Part shown: in pieces, positions 26,476 to 34,975 of the stretch
How positions within the stretch are numbered: the first letter of the stretch is position 1
Layout: every line of letters starts with the position of its first letter
Origin: Methylomicrobium agile
GTDB lineage: Bacteria > Pseudomonadota > Gammaproteobacteria > Methylococcales > Methylomonadaceae
Assembly: GCF_000733855.1 (NCBI RefSeq)
Contig: NZ_JPOJ01000001.1
Span: 1,798,001-1,862,000, forward strand
Direction of reading: 5' to 3'
DNA length: 64,000 bases
Notes under the pieces: generated by a model
The model's input: the letters and a program-made list of their open reading frames with translations, nothing else
What the model was told of the DNA's origin: nothing
Database searches by the model: none
Program-made: the position numbers and the translations under genes

Positions 26476-28230
26476 ATGGCTGAAAAGCATACCTACGGAC
26501 AGATTTTGAAATCTTCAGCCTTGATCGGCGGCTCGTCCTTGGTGAACGTTGCGATCGGAGTCGTTCGCACCAAGGTCATGGCGATATTGCTGGGCCCGTC
26601 CGGCGTCGGGATGATGGGGCTGTACGGGGCGATCCTGGAACTGACGGTCAACATTGCCGGCATGGGCATCAACAGCAGCGGGGTGCGCCAGATTGCCGAG
26701 GCAGCCGGTTCCGGCGAGGCGGAAAGGGTGGCGCGGACTGCGGTCGTGCTGCGGCGGATTTCGATTTTTCTCGGCTTGATCGGCGCGGCTTTTCTGCTTG
26801 GATTTTCCCGGTTCGTGTCCACTTTGACTTTCGGCAGCGATCAATATGCTCCCGCCGTAGCGCTGCTTTCCATTGCCTTATTTTTCAATCTGGTTTCCGC
26901 TGGCCAGGGTGCATTGCTGCAAGGGATGCGCCGCATTTCGGATATGGCCAGGATGGGAATATGGGGCACGCTGGGAGGGGCGCTGATCAGCATCGGCGTC
27001 GTCTACTTGTTTCGCGAAGAGGGGCTTGTGCTGTCACTGGTATTGCCTGCCGCCATGTCGCTCGCCATCTCCTGGTGGTATAGCCGAAAAATTCATTTAC
27101 ACATGCCTCGAATATCGGCGGTCCAAATCGGGCATGAAGCCGCCGCCATGTTGAGGCTCGGCTTCGCTTTCATGGCCTGCGGCCTGTTGATGAGCGGCGC
27201 GGCTTATGCGGTGCGCCTGATCGTCGTACGCAAGGTCGGTTTCGATGCGGCCGGATTGTACCAGTCGGCCTGGGCGCTCGGCGGCCTTTATATCGGGTTC
27301 ATTTTGCAGGCGATGGGCGCGGATTTTTATCCTCGCTTGACGGCGATCGCCAAGGACAATGCCGAATGCAACCGCGTGGTCAATGAGCAGGCCCATGTCA
27401 GCTTGTTGCTGGCTGGTCCGGGAGTCATAGGAACCCTGACTTTTGCACCGCTGGTTATTGCGATCTTTTATACCCCGAAGTTTGAGGGCGCGGTGGAGAT
27501 TTTACGCTGGCTGTGCCTGGGCATGACTCTCCGCGTCATTTCCTGGCCGATGGGTTACATTATTGTAGTCAAGGGCGTGCAAAATCTATTGATATTTTCC
27601 GAGGTGGCCTGGACAGCCGTCTATCTCGGGCTTGCGTGGACCGGCGTGAACGCTTTCGGCTTAAAAGGCGCGGGTATCGCTTTCTTTGGGTCGTATGTGT
27701 TCCATGTACTGATGATCTACGTGATGGTCCGGAAGCTGAGCGGCTTTCGCTGGTCTACCGAAAACCTACAGACCAGCTTTCTTTTCCTGGCCCTGATCAC
27801 GGCCGTTTTCTGCGGCTATTATGCCTTGCCTGCTTGGTTGGCGATGGGCGTCGGCACGCTGGCCGTCTTGTTAAGCGGCCTTTATTCGCTGCAAGTCTTG
27901 CTCGATCTTGTTTCCCCCGACCGGTTGCCCGGTCCCATCCTTAGATTATTGAAAGGATTCAAGTTGATCGATGCCGGCTCGTACGGATACGAAGATGCGG
28001 AGGCGCCGTGCGTCAAAATAACGGTAGCCGGAGCCGCACTTGTAAATAAACCGTTAACGGGCCTGAAACGGTTGATTTTTGCCATCATGATTTGTACCGC
28101 GTTTTCGCTGTGGGCCCATTGGTATAAAGAAGTCTACGGTTGGTCTGGCGAATGGAAATCTTTGGGTTTGGAAGTCGAGACATTGTTGCCGGCTTTGCCC
28201 GACAGACTGAAACATTGGACCGGAGGGTGA
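26476..28230 (+). CDS. Wzx-type polysaccharide flippase with C-terminal extension
   Basis: A 584-aa polytopic protein of the MOP superfamily. The start SSALIGGSSLVNVAIGVVRTKVMAILLGPSGVGMMGLY matches O-antigen translocases, and some 12-13 hydrophobic segments follow up to about residue 485. It would move lipid-linked repeat units across the inner membrane for polymerisation. At 584 aa it is longer than the usual 420-490: the last 90 residues contain a polar linker (AGSYGYEDAEAPCVKITVAG), one extra membrane segment (LIFAIMICTAFSLWAHWY) and a short tail. The extension is not recognised. The ribosome site is GGAGGAG. Confidence 0.87.
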   Translation: MAEKHTYGQILKSSALIGGSSLVNVAIGVVRTKVMAILLGPSGVGMMGLYGAILELTVNIAGMGINSSGVRQIAEAAGSGEAERVARTAVVLRRISIFLGLIGAAFLLGFSRFVSTLTFGSDQYAPAVALLSIALFFNLVSAGQGALLQGMRRISDMARMGIWGTLGGALISIGVVYLFREEGLVLSLVLPAAMSLAISWWYSRKIHLHMPRISAVQIGHEAAAMLRLGFAFMACGLLMSGAAYAVRLIVVRKVGFDAAGLYQSAWALGGLYIGFILQAMGADFYPRLTAIAKDNAECNRVVNEQAHVSLLLAGPGVIGTLTFAPLVIAIFYTPKFEGAVEILRWLCLGMTLRVISWPMGYIIVVKGVQNLLIFSEVAWTAVYLGLAWTGVNAFGLKGAGIAFFGSYVFHVLMIYVMVRKLSGFRWSTENLQTSFLFLALITAVFCGYYALPAWLAMGVGTLAVLLSGLYSLQVLLDLVSPDRLPGPILRLLKGFKLIDAGSYGYEDAEAPCVKITVAGAALVNKPLTGLKRLIFAIMICTAFSLWAHWYKEVYGWSGEWKSLGLEVETLLPALPDRLKHWTGG

Positions 28231-28396
28231 GGTGCGAGACGGCAAGGCCTGAGATGTCCCTGTGGAGGGGACGGCCTTTGCGGTAACAACGGAACGGGGC
28301 GGGGCTGTTTGCTTTCCGGGGAAAATGCCAGGGGATTAGACGAAGGGCGCCGCTTACGCGGCCTATTTTCATGGTAATGGGCGAAAATGAATCGGG

Positions 28397-29659
28397 TCAG
28401 CGGGAAAGGCGAATTCCGTCCCAGGAGTAGTTCAGAAAGAGCATTACGACATTGGATTCGCTCGATCCCACGTTCAAATTCGCTATGCCGTCGAGATTTT
28501 GCTGGCTTTGCGGTTGCCGATAGTTCTGCCAGTTATAGGCATAACTGCCCCTAAGCTGCCAATGTTTCGTCAGATCCCAGGTAATGCCCGCGGCTACGGT
28601 GAAGTAAGTGCGGTCAAATTGACCGTTTGAACGATTAATCGAATTGTTGGCAATCGACTCGTTCAAGCTATAGATCCCGGAGAGATTCATCATCAGATGC
28701 CGGGCCAGGCGGTACGAATAATTGGCAAAGAGTGATTGATTTTGCAGTGTCTGGCCGATGGCGCTGGGGTTGAGGGCGTTGGAATAACCGGTAGAGAACT
28801 GGGTTAGCCGCCCATCATAATGTAAGTTGATATTGGCGACGTGGCCTACGGTCCACGAGGAACTGCCGGCGGAAGCGATCGTACTCGAATCGTCCATCCG
28901 GGCATCGACCCATACCGGTCCTGCATTCGCGTTAATTTTCCATAAGCGGTTAATTTTATAATTTCCGCCGAGCTGGAAACCGAACAGGTTTTGGGTCGAA
29001 GCGTTCGAACTGGTGTATTGGATATTGGAAAAATAGAGTTTTTCATTCAGGACAAGGCGCCGGCTCCATTGATGATTGCCGCCGAGTCCGACGGTGTAGG
29101 TGTCGTTGCCGCTGAAGGAGAATGAATGATTGCTCGAAGCTATTCCGTTTTGCGAATTGTTATAGCTTGTTTTTGTATAAGAGGCATCGAGTATCAATTG
29201 ATCGCGGGCCGTCCATTGCCAAGTCCACGACGGTGCCAGCAGATAGTTTTCGGACTGGCTATTGGGCAGAATCAAGCCTGTATCCACGATCTGTTGTGAG
29301 TAGGTACAGTTAACGCCGTATCCGCCATTCAAGTTAAAGATGCTGCGGCGGGTCCGGTATTCGCTTTTGGCGCCCAGATTGAAGTTATCGCAATCCCAGC
29401 GTGAGTCACTGTAGCGGCGAATATCCGCCTGGCCATCAACGGCAAGGTCCAGGTTTCCTGTCTTTCTGCTGGTGTGGAATCTCGGATTCAGGAGATAGCC
29501 CGCTACGGATTCTTGCCTGACGGGCGTCAACGAAAAATTGTCGTTATACTGGAACTGTTGGCCCAATTCTCCTTTTAACTCCCATTCGGCTGCGGCGATG
29601 TTTTTCCCGAAGAAACCGCAGGCAACGACAATCAATCCTATACTTCGGGTGCGGTACAT
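28397..29659 (-). CDS. Outer-membrane beta-barrel protein, TIGR03016-like (exosortase/EPS-associated)
   Basis: A 420-aa protein with a signal peptide (IGLIVVACGFFGKNIAAA) and then alternating aromatic beta-strands through to the end (for example WELKGELGQQFQYNDNFSL, WTARDQLILDASYTKTSYN, MLFLNYSWDGIRLSR). The pattern and the opening match the PEP-CTERM system-associated outer-membrane family TIGR03016, regularly encoded in exosortase polysaccharide loci. A role as outer-membrane part of the export or anchoring apparatus is inferred. It lies 17 bases downstream of the Wza-like gene in the same minus-strand operon. Confidence 0.8.
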   Translation of the reverse strand: MYRTRSIGLIVVACGFFGKNIAAAEWELKGELGQQFQYNDNFSLTPVRQESVAGYLLNPRFHTSRKTGNLDLAVDGQADIRRYSDSRWDCDNFNLGAKSEYRTRRSIFNLNGGYGVNCTYSQQIVDTGLILPNSQSENYLLAPSWTWQWTARDQLILDASYTKTSYNNSQNGIASSNHSFSFSGNDTYTVGLGGNHQWSRRLVLNEKLYFSNIQYTSSNASTQNLFGFQLGGNYKINRLWKINANAGPVWVDARMDDSSTIASAGSSSWTVGHVANINLHYDGRLTQFSTGYSNALNPSAIGQTLQNQSLFANYSYRLARHLMMNLSGIYSLNESIANNSINRSNGQFDRTYFTVAAGITWDLTKHWQLRGSYAYNWQNYRQPQSQQNLDGIANLNVGSSESNVVMLFLNYSWDGIRLSR

Positions 29660-29676
29660 GCTGTTATGGAAATCAT

Positions 29677-30282
29677 TCAGGGCACGACCAGGGTGTCGCC
29701 GCTTTGCAAGAGGATATTCGATTCTATATTTTTGCCGTCTTCCACGGTGCCGTATTCGAAAGGCAGAGACCGGCTGTGTCCGTCCGCTTCACGTCTCAAT
29801 ACCAGGATATCGTTCTTTTTTGCGAATTCCGTCAAGCCTCCCGCCATGCTCAAAGCCTGCATGATATTCGTGGGGCTCGTCATCACGAACGCGCCAGGAT
29901 GGGCGACTTCACCCATGACATAGATTCTGTTGCCTTCGACGGCGATCAGTCTGACGTTGATTTCGGCGTCGGCGATGAACTGACCCAGCAGGGAACGCAG
30001 CGTACCCACCAATTCCTCGGTCGTTTTGCCGGCAGCCCTCACGTGTTGCCTGACCAGAGGGAAAGAGATGGTACCGTCGGGCAGCACCACGACTTCCTGT
30101 TTCAGCTTTTCTTCTTCCCAGACGGTAATTTCCAGCTTGTCTCCCGGATTGAGCCGGTAGCTGTCGTCGGGCAGGGCAAGGACCGGAGGGGCCAGCCAGA
30201 GCAGGCAGCCGAAAAAAATGGCGGAAACAGCACCCTTGCCAGATAAAAATATCGGGCTTCTTTTGATAGTGAATGTGTTCAT
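29677..30282 (-). CDS. Wza/EpsE-like polysaccharide export protein
   Basis: A 201-aa periplasmic/outer-membrane export protein. After a signal segment (AVSAIFFGCLLWLAPPVLA) comes the Poly_export domain (YRLNPGDKLEITVWEEEKL, VVLPDGTISFPLVRQ) and an SLBB domain (IYVMGEVAHPGAF, NIMQALSMAGGLTEFAKKNDI, LQSGDTLVVP). It is shorter than Wza (about 380 aa) and has no lipobox cysteine at the cleavage site, as in many exosortase-linked versions. It probably forms the periplasmic/outer-membrane conduit with the barrel protein downstream. Its upstream region shares an element with that of the VPEID gene. Confidence 0.9.
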   Translation of the reverse strand: MNTFTIKRSPIFLSGKGAVSAIFFGCLLWLAPPVLALPDDSYRLNPGDKLEITVWEEEKLKQEVVVLPDGTISFPLVRQHVRAAGKTTEELVGTLRSLLGQFIADAEINVRLIAVEGNRIYVMGEVAHPGAFVMTSPTNIMQALSMAGGLTEFAKKNDILVLRREADGHSRSLPFEYGTVEDGKNIESNILLQSGDTLVVP

Positions 30283-30673
30283 TTGCGAATAATCCTAAAT
30301 CATCGAGAGCGATCTCCGCACCCGGCCCAGCCAGCGGGGCAACGGGTTTTTCAGAGTCTGGCCCATCATGGAAATCGCTCTTGTTGTCCATTCAATTGCA
30401 ATCGCTTCCGCTTGAATCGAAGAAACATTGCGCGTATCTGCCGGGAATGTTTTCCAATTTCCGGCGGTGTCCCGTATCAAAGGTTTGGGTTGATGATCAA
30501 TGTTTGATACGAAAAGTCTGTTTTATTTTGAGGTAATAATTTTTATCAGTCATTACACGAGTCACAGTTTATATTTAATGACAAGGTAGCGGTATCGGTA
30601 AAAAATGATAGTGGAGAGGTAAGTAATAGATACATCGATTATTTATTAAGTTGTTCTTCCCTTGGGCGCCGCT
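30283..30673. other. Promoter region of the Wza-like operon
   Basis: About 390 bases between the end of the L-2-hydroxyglutarate oxidase-like gene and the start of the Wza-like gene, both on the minus strand. No gene is seen. The half distal to the Wza-like gene (30540-30650) is AT-rich and carries the shared element described next. No consensus sigma-70 or sigma-54 promoter could be fixed by eye. Confidence 0.5.
30563..30647 (-). promoter_or_regulatory. Shared upstream element, copy A (Wza-like operon)
   Basis: On the plus strand it begins CACAGTTTATATT, exactly as copy B at 34384. Both then contain a run of six A about 37 bases later and AATAGATA a further 26 bases on; over the last 42 bases I count 27 matches. 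It lies about 280 bases before the Wza-like start. Similarity at two promoters of the same system suggests common regulation. Confidence 0.5.
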
Positions 30674-31870
30674 TCAGTCCGGCAGCCGATCGGCAATATA
30701 TTCGCCGATGGCCAGCGACGCCGTGGCCGCGGGGCTGGGGGCGTTCAGGACATGCAGTGCGTTCGAGCGTACGACGAGATGAAAATCGTCCATTAACTCG
30801 CCGGAAGGTTTCATCGCTTGCGACCGGACGCCCGCGCCGCCGGGAGCGAGGTCGACGGGGCGAATGTCGGGCACCAGCCGCTGCAGCGCGCGGCAAAACC
30901 GGGCTTTGCTGAATGACTGGATCAATTCCGCGTAGGCTGTTGCCCGGTATTTTCGGAGAAAACGCCAGATTCCCGGAAAAAGCAGGGTATCCAGCAGGTC
31001 GTGCGGGTCGACATCCGTCAAGCGATAGCCTTCGCGCGCAAAGGCGAGGACGGCGTTCGGGCCGGCTTCCACGCCGCCGTGGATCTTCCGCGTGAAATGG
31101 ACTCCCAGAAACGGAAATTGCGGATTGGGCACCGGGTAAATGAGGTTTTTTACCAGATGCCTGGCCTCCTGTCCGAGATGATAGTATTCGCCGCGGAAAG
31201 GTACGATATGGACATCCCGCCGTTCGCCGGCCAGCTTGGCTACGAGATCGCATTGCAGCCCGGCGCAGTTGATCAGGAAATCGGCGCTGAATTCTTCGCT
31301 TGACGTGTCGGCGACCCAGGCATCGGCTTTACTTTCGAGACGTTCGACTTTGGCGCCCGTAACGATCGTCCCTCCTCTTTCCTGCACGCGAAAGGCCAGC
31401 CGGTCACAAACCTGACCGTAGTCGACGATGCCTTCTTCGGGCACATGCACGGCGGCGATGCCGTTGACGTGAGGCTCGATTTTCCGCATGGCGGCTGCGT
31501 CGATTTTTCTCAGCCCGTTCAGTCCGTTGGCGATGCCGCGCCGAAGTAATTCATCCAGTCGCGGCAATTCATCGGGCGTGACGGCTACGACGAGTTTGCC
31601 GCAGATTTCGTGGGCGATGTTTTCCCGGCGGCAAAAGTCGGTCATTTGCCGTATGCCGCCGACCGCTAATCTCGCTTTGGCGGAACCGGGCGCATAATAA
31701 AGGCCCGCGTGCAGGACGCCGCTGTTGTGAGTGCTTTGGTGCGCGCCGACGCGCGTTTCTTTTTCAAGCAGGGTCACGTGCGCGGACGGGAGCCGCGCAA
31801 GCAGCCGGTAAGCCGTTGCCAGGCCGACCAGGCCGCCGCCGACGATCAGAAAAGTTTTTCGTGTTTTCAT
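30674..31870 (-). CDS. lhgO: L-2-hydroxyglutarate oxidase-like FAD enzyme
   Basis: A 398-aa FAD-dependent DAO-superfamily oxidoreductase. The N-terminal FAD motif is LIVGGGLVGLATAYRLL, followed by STHNSGVLHAGLYYAPGSAKA, a strong LhgO/LhgD signature, and near the end APGGAGVRSQAMKPSGELMDDF. LhgO oxidises L-2-hydroxyglutarate to 2-oxoglutarate and passes electrons to the quinone pool at the membrane. The gene lies between the export genes and exosortase E with no obvious functional link; it may be a bystander in the operon or act on another 2-hydroxy acid. Confidence 0.85.
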   Translation of the reverse strand: MKTRKTFLIVGGGLVGLATAYRLLARLPSAHVTLLEKETRVGAHQSTHNSGVLHAGLYYAPGSAKARLAVGGIRQMTDFCRRENIAHEICGKLVVAVTPDELPRLDELLRRGIANGLNGLRKIDAAAMRKIEPHVNGIAAVHVPEEGIVDYGQVCDRLAFRVQERGGTIVTGAKVERLESKADAWVADTSSEEFSADFLINCAGLQCDLVAKLAGERRDVHIVPFRGEYYHLGQEARHLVKNLIYPVPNPQFPFLGVHFTRKIHGGVEAGPNAVLAFAREGYRLTDVDPHDLLDTLLFPGIWRFLRKYRATAYAELIQSFSKARFCRALQRLVPDIRPVDLAPGGAGVRSQAMKPSGELMDDFHLVVRSNALHVLNAPSPAATASLAIGEYIADRLPD

Positions 31871-32003
31871 GGCGTCAATTCAAAAGATGAAAAAATCGCG
31901 GCGGAGCTTGTCCGGCAGCTGCGGTGGCAGCGAGCAGCCGGGCTCGGTGTAAAGATGTATTCAAGCCGGACCGATCGTCGGCATTCTGAAACCGCGTGTT
32001 CTT

Positions 32004-33683
32004 TCACGTCCATAAAGACCATCTGCTTTGGGTTAGGACCGCGACGGCGATCAGGGCGTTGGTCGTCATATGGGCGATAACCGCATCACCCAGCTGTCCG
32101 CGGCGGTGAAGGGCCAAAGCGTACCCCATTCCCGCCAGGGTGCCCGCAAGCCAGCGCTCATGGAGTAATCCAAACAGCACGGAGGTCAGCAGAAAAGACA
32201 ACAAGGTAAGCCGTCCGAGCGGAACGCTTTCGAAATCTTTGGCGATCAGCTTACGGAGCAAATAGCCGCGAAAGGCGAACTCTTCAGCCAAGGGCACGGC
32301 AATCACCGAACCGAGCACCCGGAACACGAGCCAGGCGCCGGCCATCCCGTTCGGGAGTTCGGCCAATCCTTCCTGCATAGGCGTTACGCCTTCGGCCGCG
32401 TCCGGTTCCAAAAGCATCCAGAGCAGGAACACGGCGGTTCCGATGGCCGGCGCGTGCCAGGCCCATGCCCAGCCGAGATTCCTGTAGTATTTGCGAAAGT
32501 AGTAAAGCGTTGCGGCGAGAATCGCCATGCGCAACGGATAAAAGGAATCAAAGCCGGAAAAAAAGACGGACGTTATCATTGTGGCGGCCATGAGAGCCAA
32601 TAGAGGAAAGAGCAACGCCGAGGCCGGATTTTTGGCGGGCGTTGCGGCAGGCAGGCCGGGTTGCGTCAAAGTAAAGCACTGCATCCGGTTTGACAGGGTA
32701 ATCGCACCGATCGCGATTAGGGTAAAGATTATCCATCCCGCTTGGGAATGGAAGCCCTGCATGGCGGTTTCCGGTGAAAAGGAGGTTCCGATCGCTATCA
32801 GCAGGGCGATACGCACGGCGTTGGCTAACCAGACGGCTGCAATTCCCAGCGGGAACAGCCAGAAGACCTGCGGGAAACGCAGCTCTTTGCGGAACAGCCA
32901 GAGATAAAGGGCGAGAAACAGCACGATGAGCGAGATGCCTTCGATGCCCGAACAGGCATAGCTGATTTTGACGCGGAATGCAGCGGTGCCGAGGATAAGA
33001 TTTTCGGGCTGAATGACGAGATCCGCATATATCCAGCCGAGCAGCGCATGGACGATGTATAAAGTGGGTGTGCCGAGCATATTCCAGAATTCGTTCTGCC
33101 CGAGCAATGAGGTTTCGAACCGGCCGAGCATGACAATGAGTGTCTGGGCCCCTGTTCCCAACAGGCAGCCGGCGAACAAGGCGGCGTACTCCCGGCGAAC
33201 CAGGCGTTGCCAAAAGTGGCCGGGCGCGAACGCCATCATCCACGAAAACACCGTGACGCCTGCCATTCCGGTCCAGCCTGCGAGCCAGGGTAACGTGAGA
33301 TGGGCGGGATCGCGGGGTATTCCGAATATGAGCTGAGTGAAACCGGCGAAGGCCGCAAACGCGAGCATGTGCCCTATCAGCCAGCTTTGCCAGCGATAGC
33401 CGATGCCGTGCTCCCGTAAATTAGCGAGGATCGCCTTATGCCGGGGGCTCAGGATAAGGCAGCACGCTCCGGCCATCCACAGGCCGGCAGGCCAGACCTC
33501 TTTTGAAAAATGAAATAGTTTTGCCGTCCAGTCGTTCTCGTACGGCTGGAGCGGCGGTGCTTCGTATCGCGCCGCCAGCGCCGTGATTTCGGCGGCCGCG
33601 ATTCCCAGAATCAGCAGCCAGCGCATCGCTGACGGCTTCGAGGATGTCGATACATGGACTTGCATTACACTTTCAGAAGCCAT
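32004..33683 (-). CDS. xrtE: Exosortase E fused to CPBP-family protease (VPEID-CTERM system)
   Basis: A 559-aa polytopic inner-membrane protein of two catalytic parts. Residues 1-335 are an exosortase: Cys244 in SYACSGIEG, Arg291 in LANAVRIALLI and His312 in GFHSQAGWIIF form the expected Cys-Arg-His set. Residues 355-559 are a CPBP (CAAX-protease-like) domain: Glu467-Glu468 and Arg472 in AEEFAFRGYLL, His508 in FGLLHERW, and His538/Asn542 in AHMTTNALIA. This fusion is the defining architecture of exosortase E. It should cut and sort proteins bearing VPEID-CTERM tails, one of which is encoded just upstream. All key residues are present, so it is probably active. Confidence 0.93.
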   Translation of the reverse strand: MASESVMQVHVSTSSKPSAMRWLLILGIAAAEITALAARYEAPPLQPYENDWTAKLFHFSKEVWPAGLWMAGACCLILSPRHKAILANLREHGIGYRWQSWLIGHMLAFAAFAGFTQLIFGIPRDPAHLTLPWLAGWTGMAGVTVFSWMMAFAPGHFWQRLVRREYAALFAGCLLGTGAQTLIVMLGRFETSLLGQNEFWNMLGTPTLYIVHALLGWIYADLVIQPENLILGTAAFRVKISYACSGIEGISLIVLFLALYLWLFRKELRFPQVFWLFPLGIAAVWLANAVRIALLIAIGTSFSPETAMQGFHSQAGWIIFTLIAIGAITLSNRMQCFTLTQPGLPAATPAKNPASALLFPLLALMAATMITSVFFSGFDSFYPLRMAILAATLYYFRKYYRNLGWAWAWHAPAIGTAVFLLWMLLEPDAAEGVTPMQEGLAELPNGMAGAWLVFRVLGSVIAVPLAEEFAFRGYLLRKLIAKDFESVPLGRLTLLSFLLTSVLFGLLHERWLAGTLAGMGYALALHRRGQLGDAVIAHMTTNALIAVAVLTQSRWSLWT

Positions 33684-33918
33684 TGGCTAAATACGGTGCA
33701 TAAATGAAAGAGGCATTCGAAAATACCGATCCATGCATTTCGATCCTAAGAATGTTGTCGCATAATGTCGCCCCTGCCTTTTCTGTCTTTTGCCTTTCGA
33801 TTGCGGCAAGATTGTAGGCTTTCGCAAGAAAAAGTTGCCAAAGAGAAGAGGCCGGACCAATAAACAGTCAAAAAAACCATTTACCGGTCCGGTTGTCATT
33901 CGTATCGCCGGTAAAATG

Positions 33919-34284
33919 TCAGCGGCGTTTAGATCGGGATTTTTCTCCCGCCAGCAACAAAAAGCCCGTCAGCAGCGCAAACGCGCGGGTACCCGATGCC
34001 GCGTCGATTTCCGGTACTACATAGAGCGCTCCGGACTGACTGGGGGGATTTTTGCCGATGTTGGTGTTCGTTTCATTGTTATTTTTTAACCATCCGAACT
34101 TATTATGGAACCAGCCGCTATGGGACTTGGCGCGTGACCAACCATGTGACCAAGTGCGTGACCAGGTATGTTTCCAGTTGTGAAAATTGGAGTCGGAACT
34201 GGGGTGGGACCACGCCAGTGGGCTGCCCGTAGTCAACAATATCACCATTAAGCCCATTATTATTTTTTGTCCTAATTTCATCAT
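33919..34284 (-). CDS. VPEID-CTERM sorting-signal protein, Trp/His-rich
   Basis: A 121-aa exported protein. It has a signal peptide (LGQKIIMGLMVILLTTGSPLAWS), then a short mature region rich in Trp, His and Ser with tryptophans every fourth residue (W37, W41, W45, W49) and more at 58 and 65. An Asn-rich linker leads to the tripartite tail: VPEID at 90-94, a hydrophobic helix (about 100-113, AFALLTGFLLLAG) and a basic end (RSKRR). This is the substrate signal of exosortase E, whose gene follows 235 bases downstream. The mature function is unknown; it may be a small surface or matrix peptide. Start at the first of two adjacent Met codons is uncertain by one residue. Confidence 0.92.
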   Translation of the reverse strand: MMKLGQKIIMGLMVILLTTGSPLAWSHPSSDSNFHNWKHTWSRTWSHGWSRAKSHSGWFHNKFGWLKNNNETNTNIGKNPPSQSGALYVVPEIDAASGTRAFALLTGFLLLAGEKSRSKRR

Positions 34285-34383
34285 ACACCTCGTTTTCTCA
34301 TGGGTGAAAAAATCAAACCATAAACTACTGCCGATACGCTATGGGACATAAATAGAAGCAACTAATTTATTATTCTTGTTGAG

Positions 34384-34467
34384 CACAGTTTATATTAATA
34401 ATGATATGCTGATACTTATAAAAAAGGATATTGAGAAGATAGGAAATAGATATCCATTTTATATATT
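34384..34467 (-). promoter_or_regulatory. Shared upstream element, copy B (VPEID-CTERM gene)
   Basis: It begins CACAGTTTATATT on the plus strand, identical over 13 bases to copy A (30563), with the A-run at 34420-34425 and AATAGATA at 34445-34452 in matching positions apart from a one-base gap. It lies about 100 bases upstream of the VPEID gene start. It may be an operator or a diverged repeat. Confidence 0.5.
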
Positions 34468-34779
34468 CGAGAAGGGTTTTTGAGGCTTCATGAAACGGTG
34501 GATAAAGACTATGGGCGCACCGAAAATCAGCCGTAGTGGGTTGTTGGGTGTGCGGTTCGGAGTAAATGGCCGTCGGGCCGGAATGGGTCAAACGCCGGAA
34601 AATCCGGATTGTCCGGCGCGCTGTTCCGAATCTATTGAATTGCTATGGGTCCAGTAAAGACAGTCTATGCCGGCGAAAAAGCCGCGCTTGCTTGAGCGGC
34701 CGGTATTTATCGGACAGAGCGATTTTCGGGAAAAAGGCGGTATATAGAGCGATCAGCCGGCAAAAAACAGAGACTTGGC

Positions 34780-34807
34780 TTGACAAAGCGTGCAGGCGCG
34801 CAATAAT
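34780..34807 (+). promoter_or_regulatory. Candidate sigma-70 promoter of the lipoprotein gene
   Basis: TTGACA (34780-34785), a 16-base spacer and AATAAT (34802-34807). Transcription would begin near 34815, giving a 5' leader of about 160 bases before the ATG at 34976. Confidence 0.45.
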
Positions 34808-34975
34808 TTACCTTTCGGCGCCGGTTCTTGACAAGCTCGCGGCAGCGAGCGCGGATACCCGCCCGGTGCAGTCTTTTTCCGTTGCTTATCCGGTCGACTT
34901 CCTTGCACTTGGTCTAGGCCGGGCTGTCTCTGAACATCCCCAAGAGCCGGAAGTCTCTCTCTCAAAACCTTTTTC

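Larger units (their letters stand above)
34285..34975. other. Divergent intergenic region, VPEID gene / lipoprotein gene
   Basis: About 690 bases without a credible gene. The left third is AT-rich and contains shared element copy B upstream of the VPEID gene. The right part holds a sigma-70-like promoter directed at the lipoprotein gene. A 137-codon plus-strand frame here has no protein-like features and is not called. Confidence 0.55.

Noticed and set aside
33687-33899. 70-codon minus-strand ORF between exosortase E and the VPEID gene
   Set aside because: No domain, no clear ribosome site and a basic, unstructured composition; more likely leader or spacer sequence.
34285-34384. Possible c-di-GMP (GEMM) riboswitch in the VPEID leader
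   Set aside because: CAAACC and GGGAC-like pieces occur, but the tetraloop receptor and stem order are not present.
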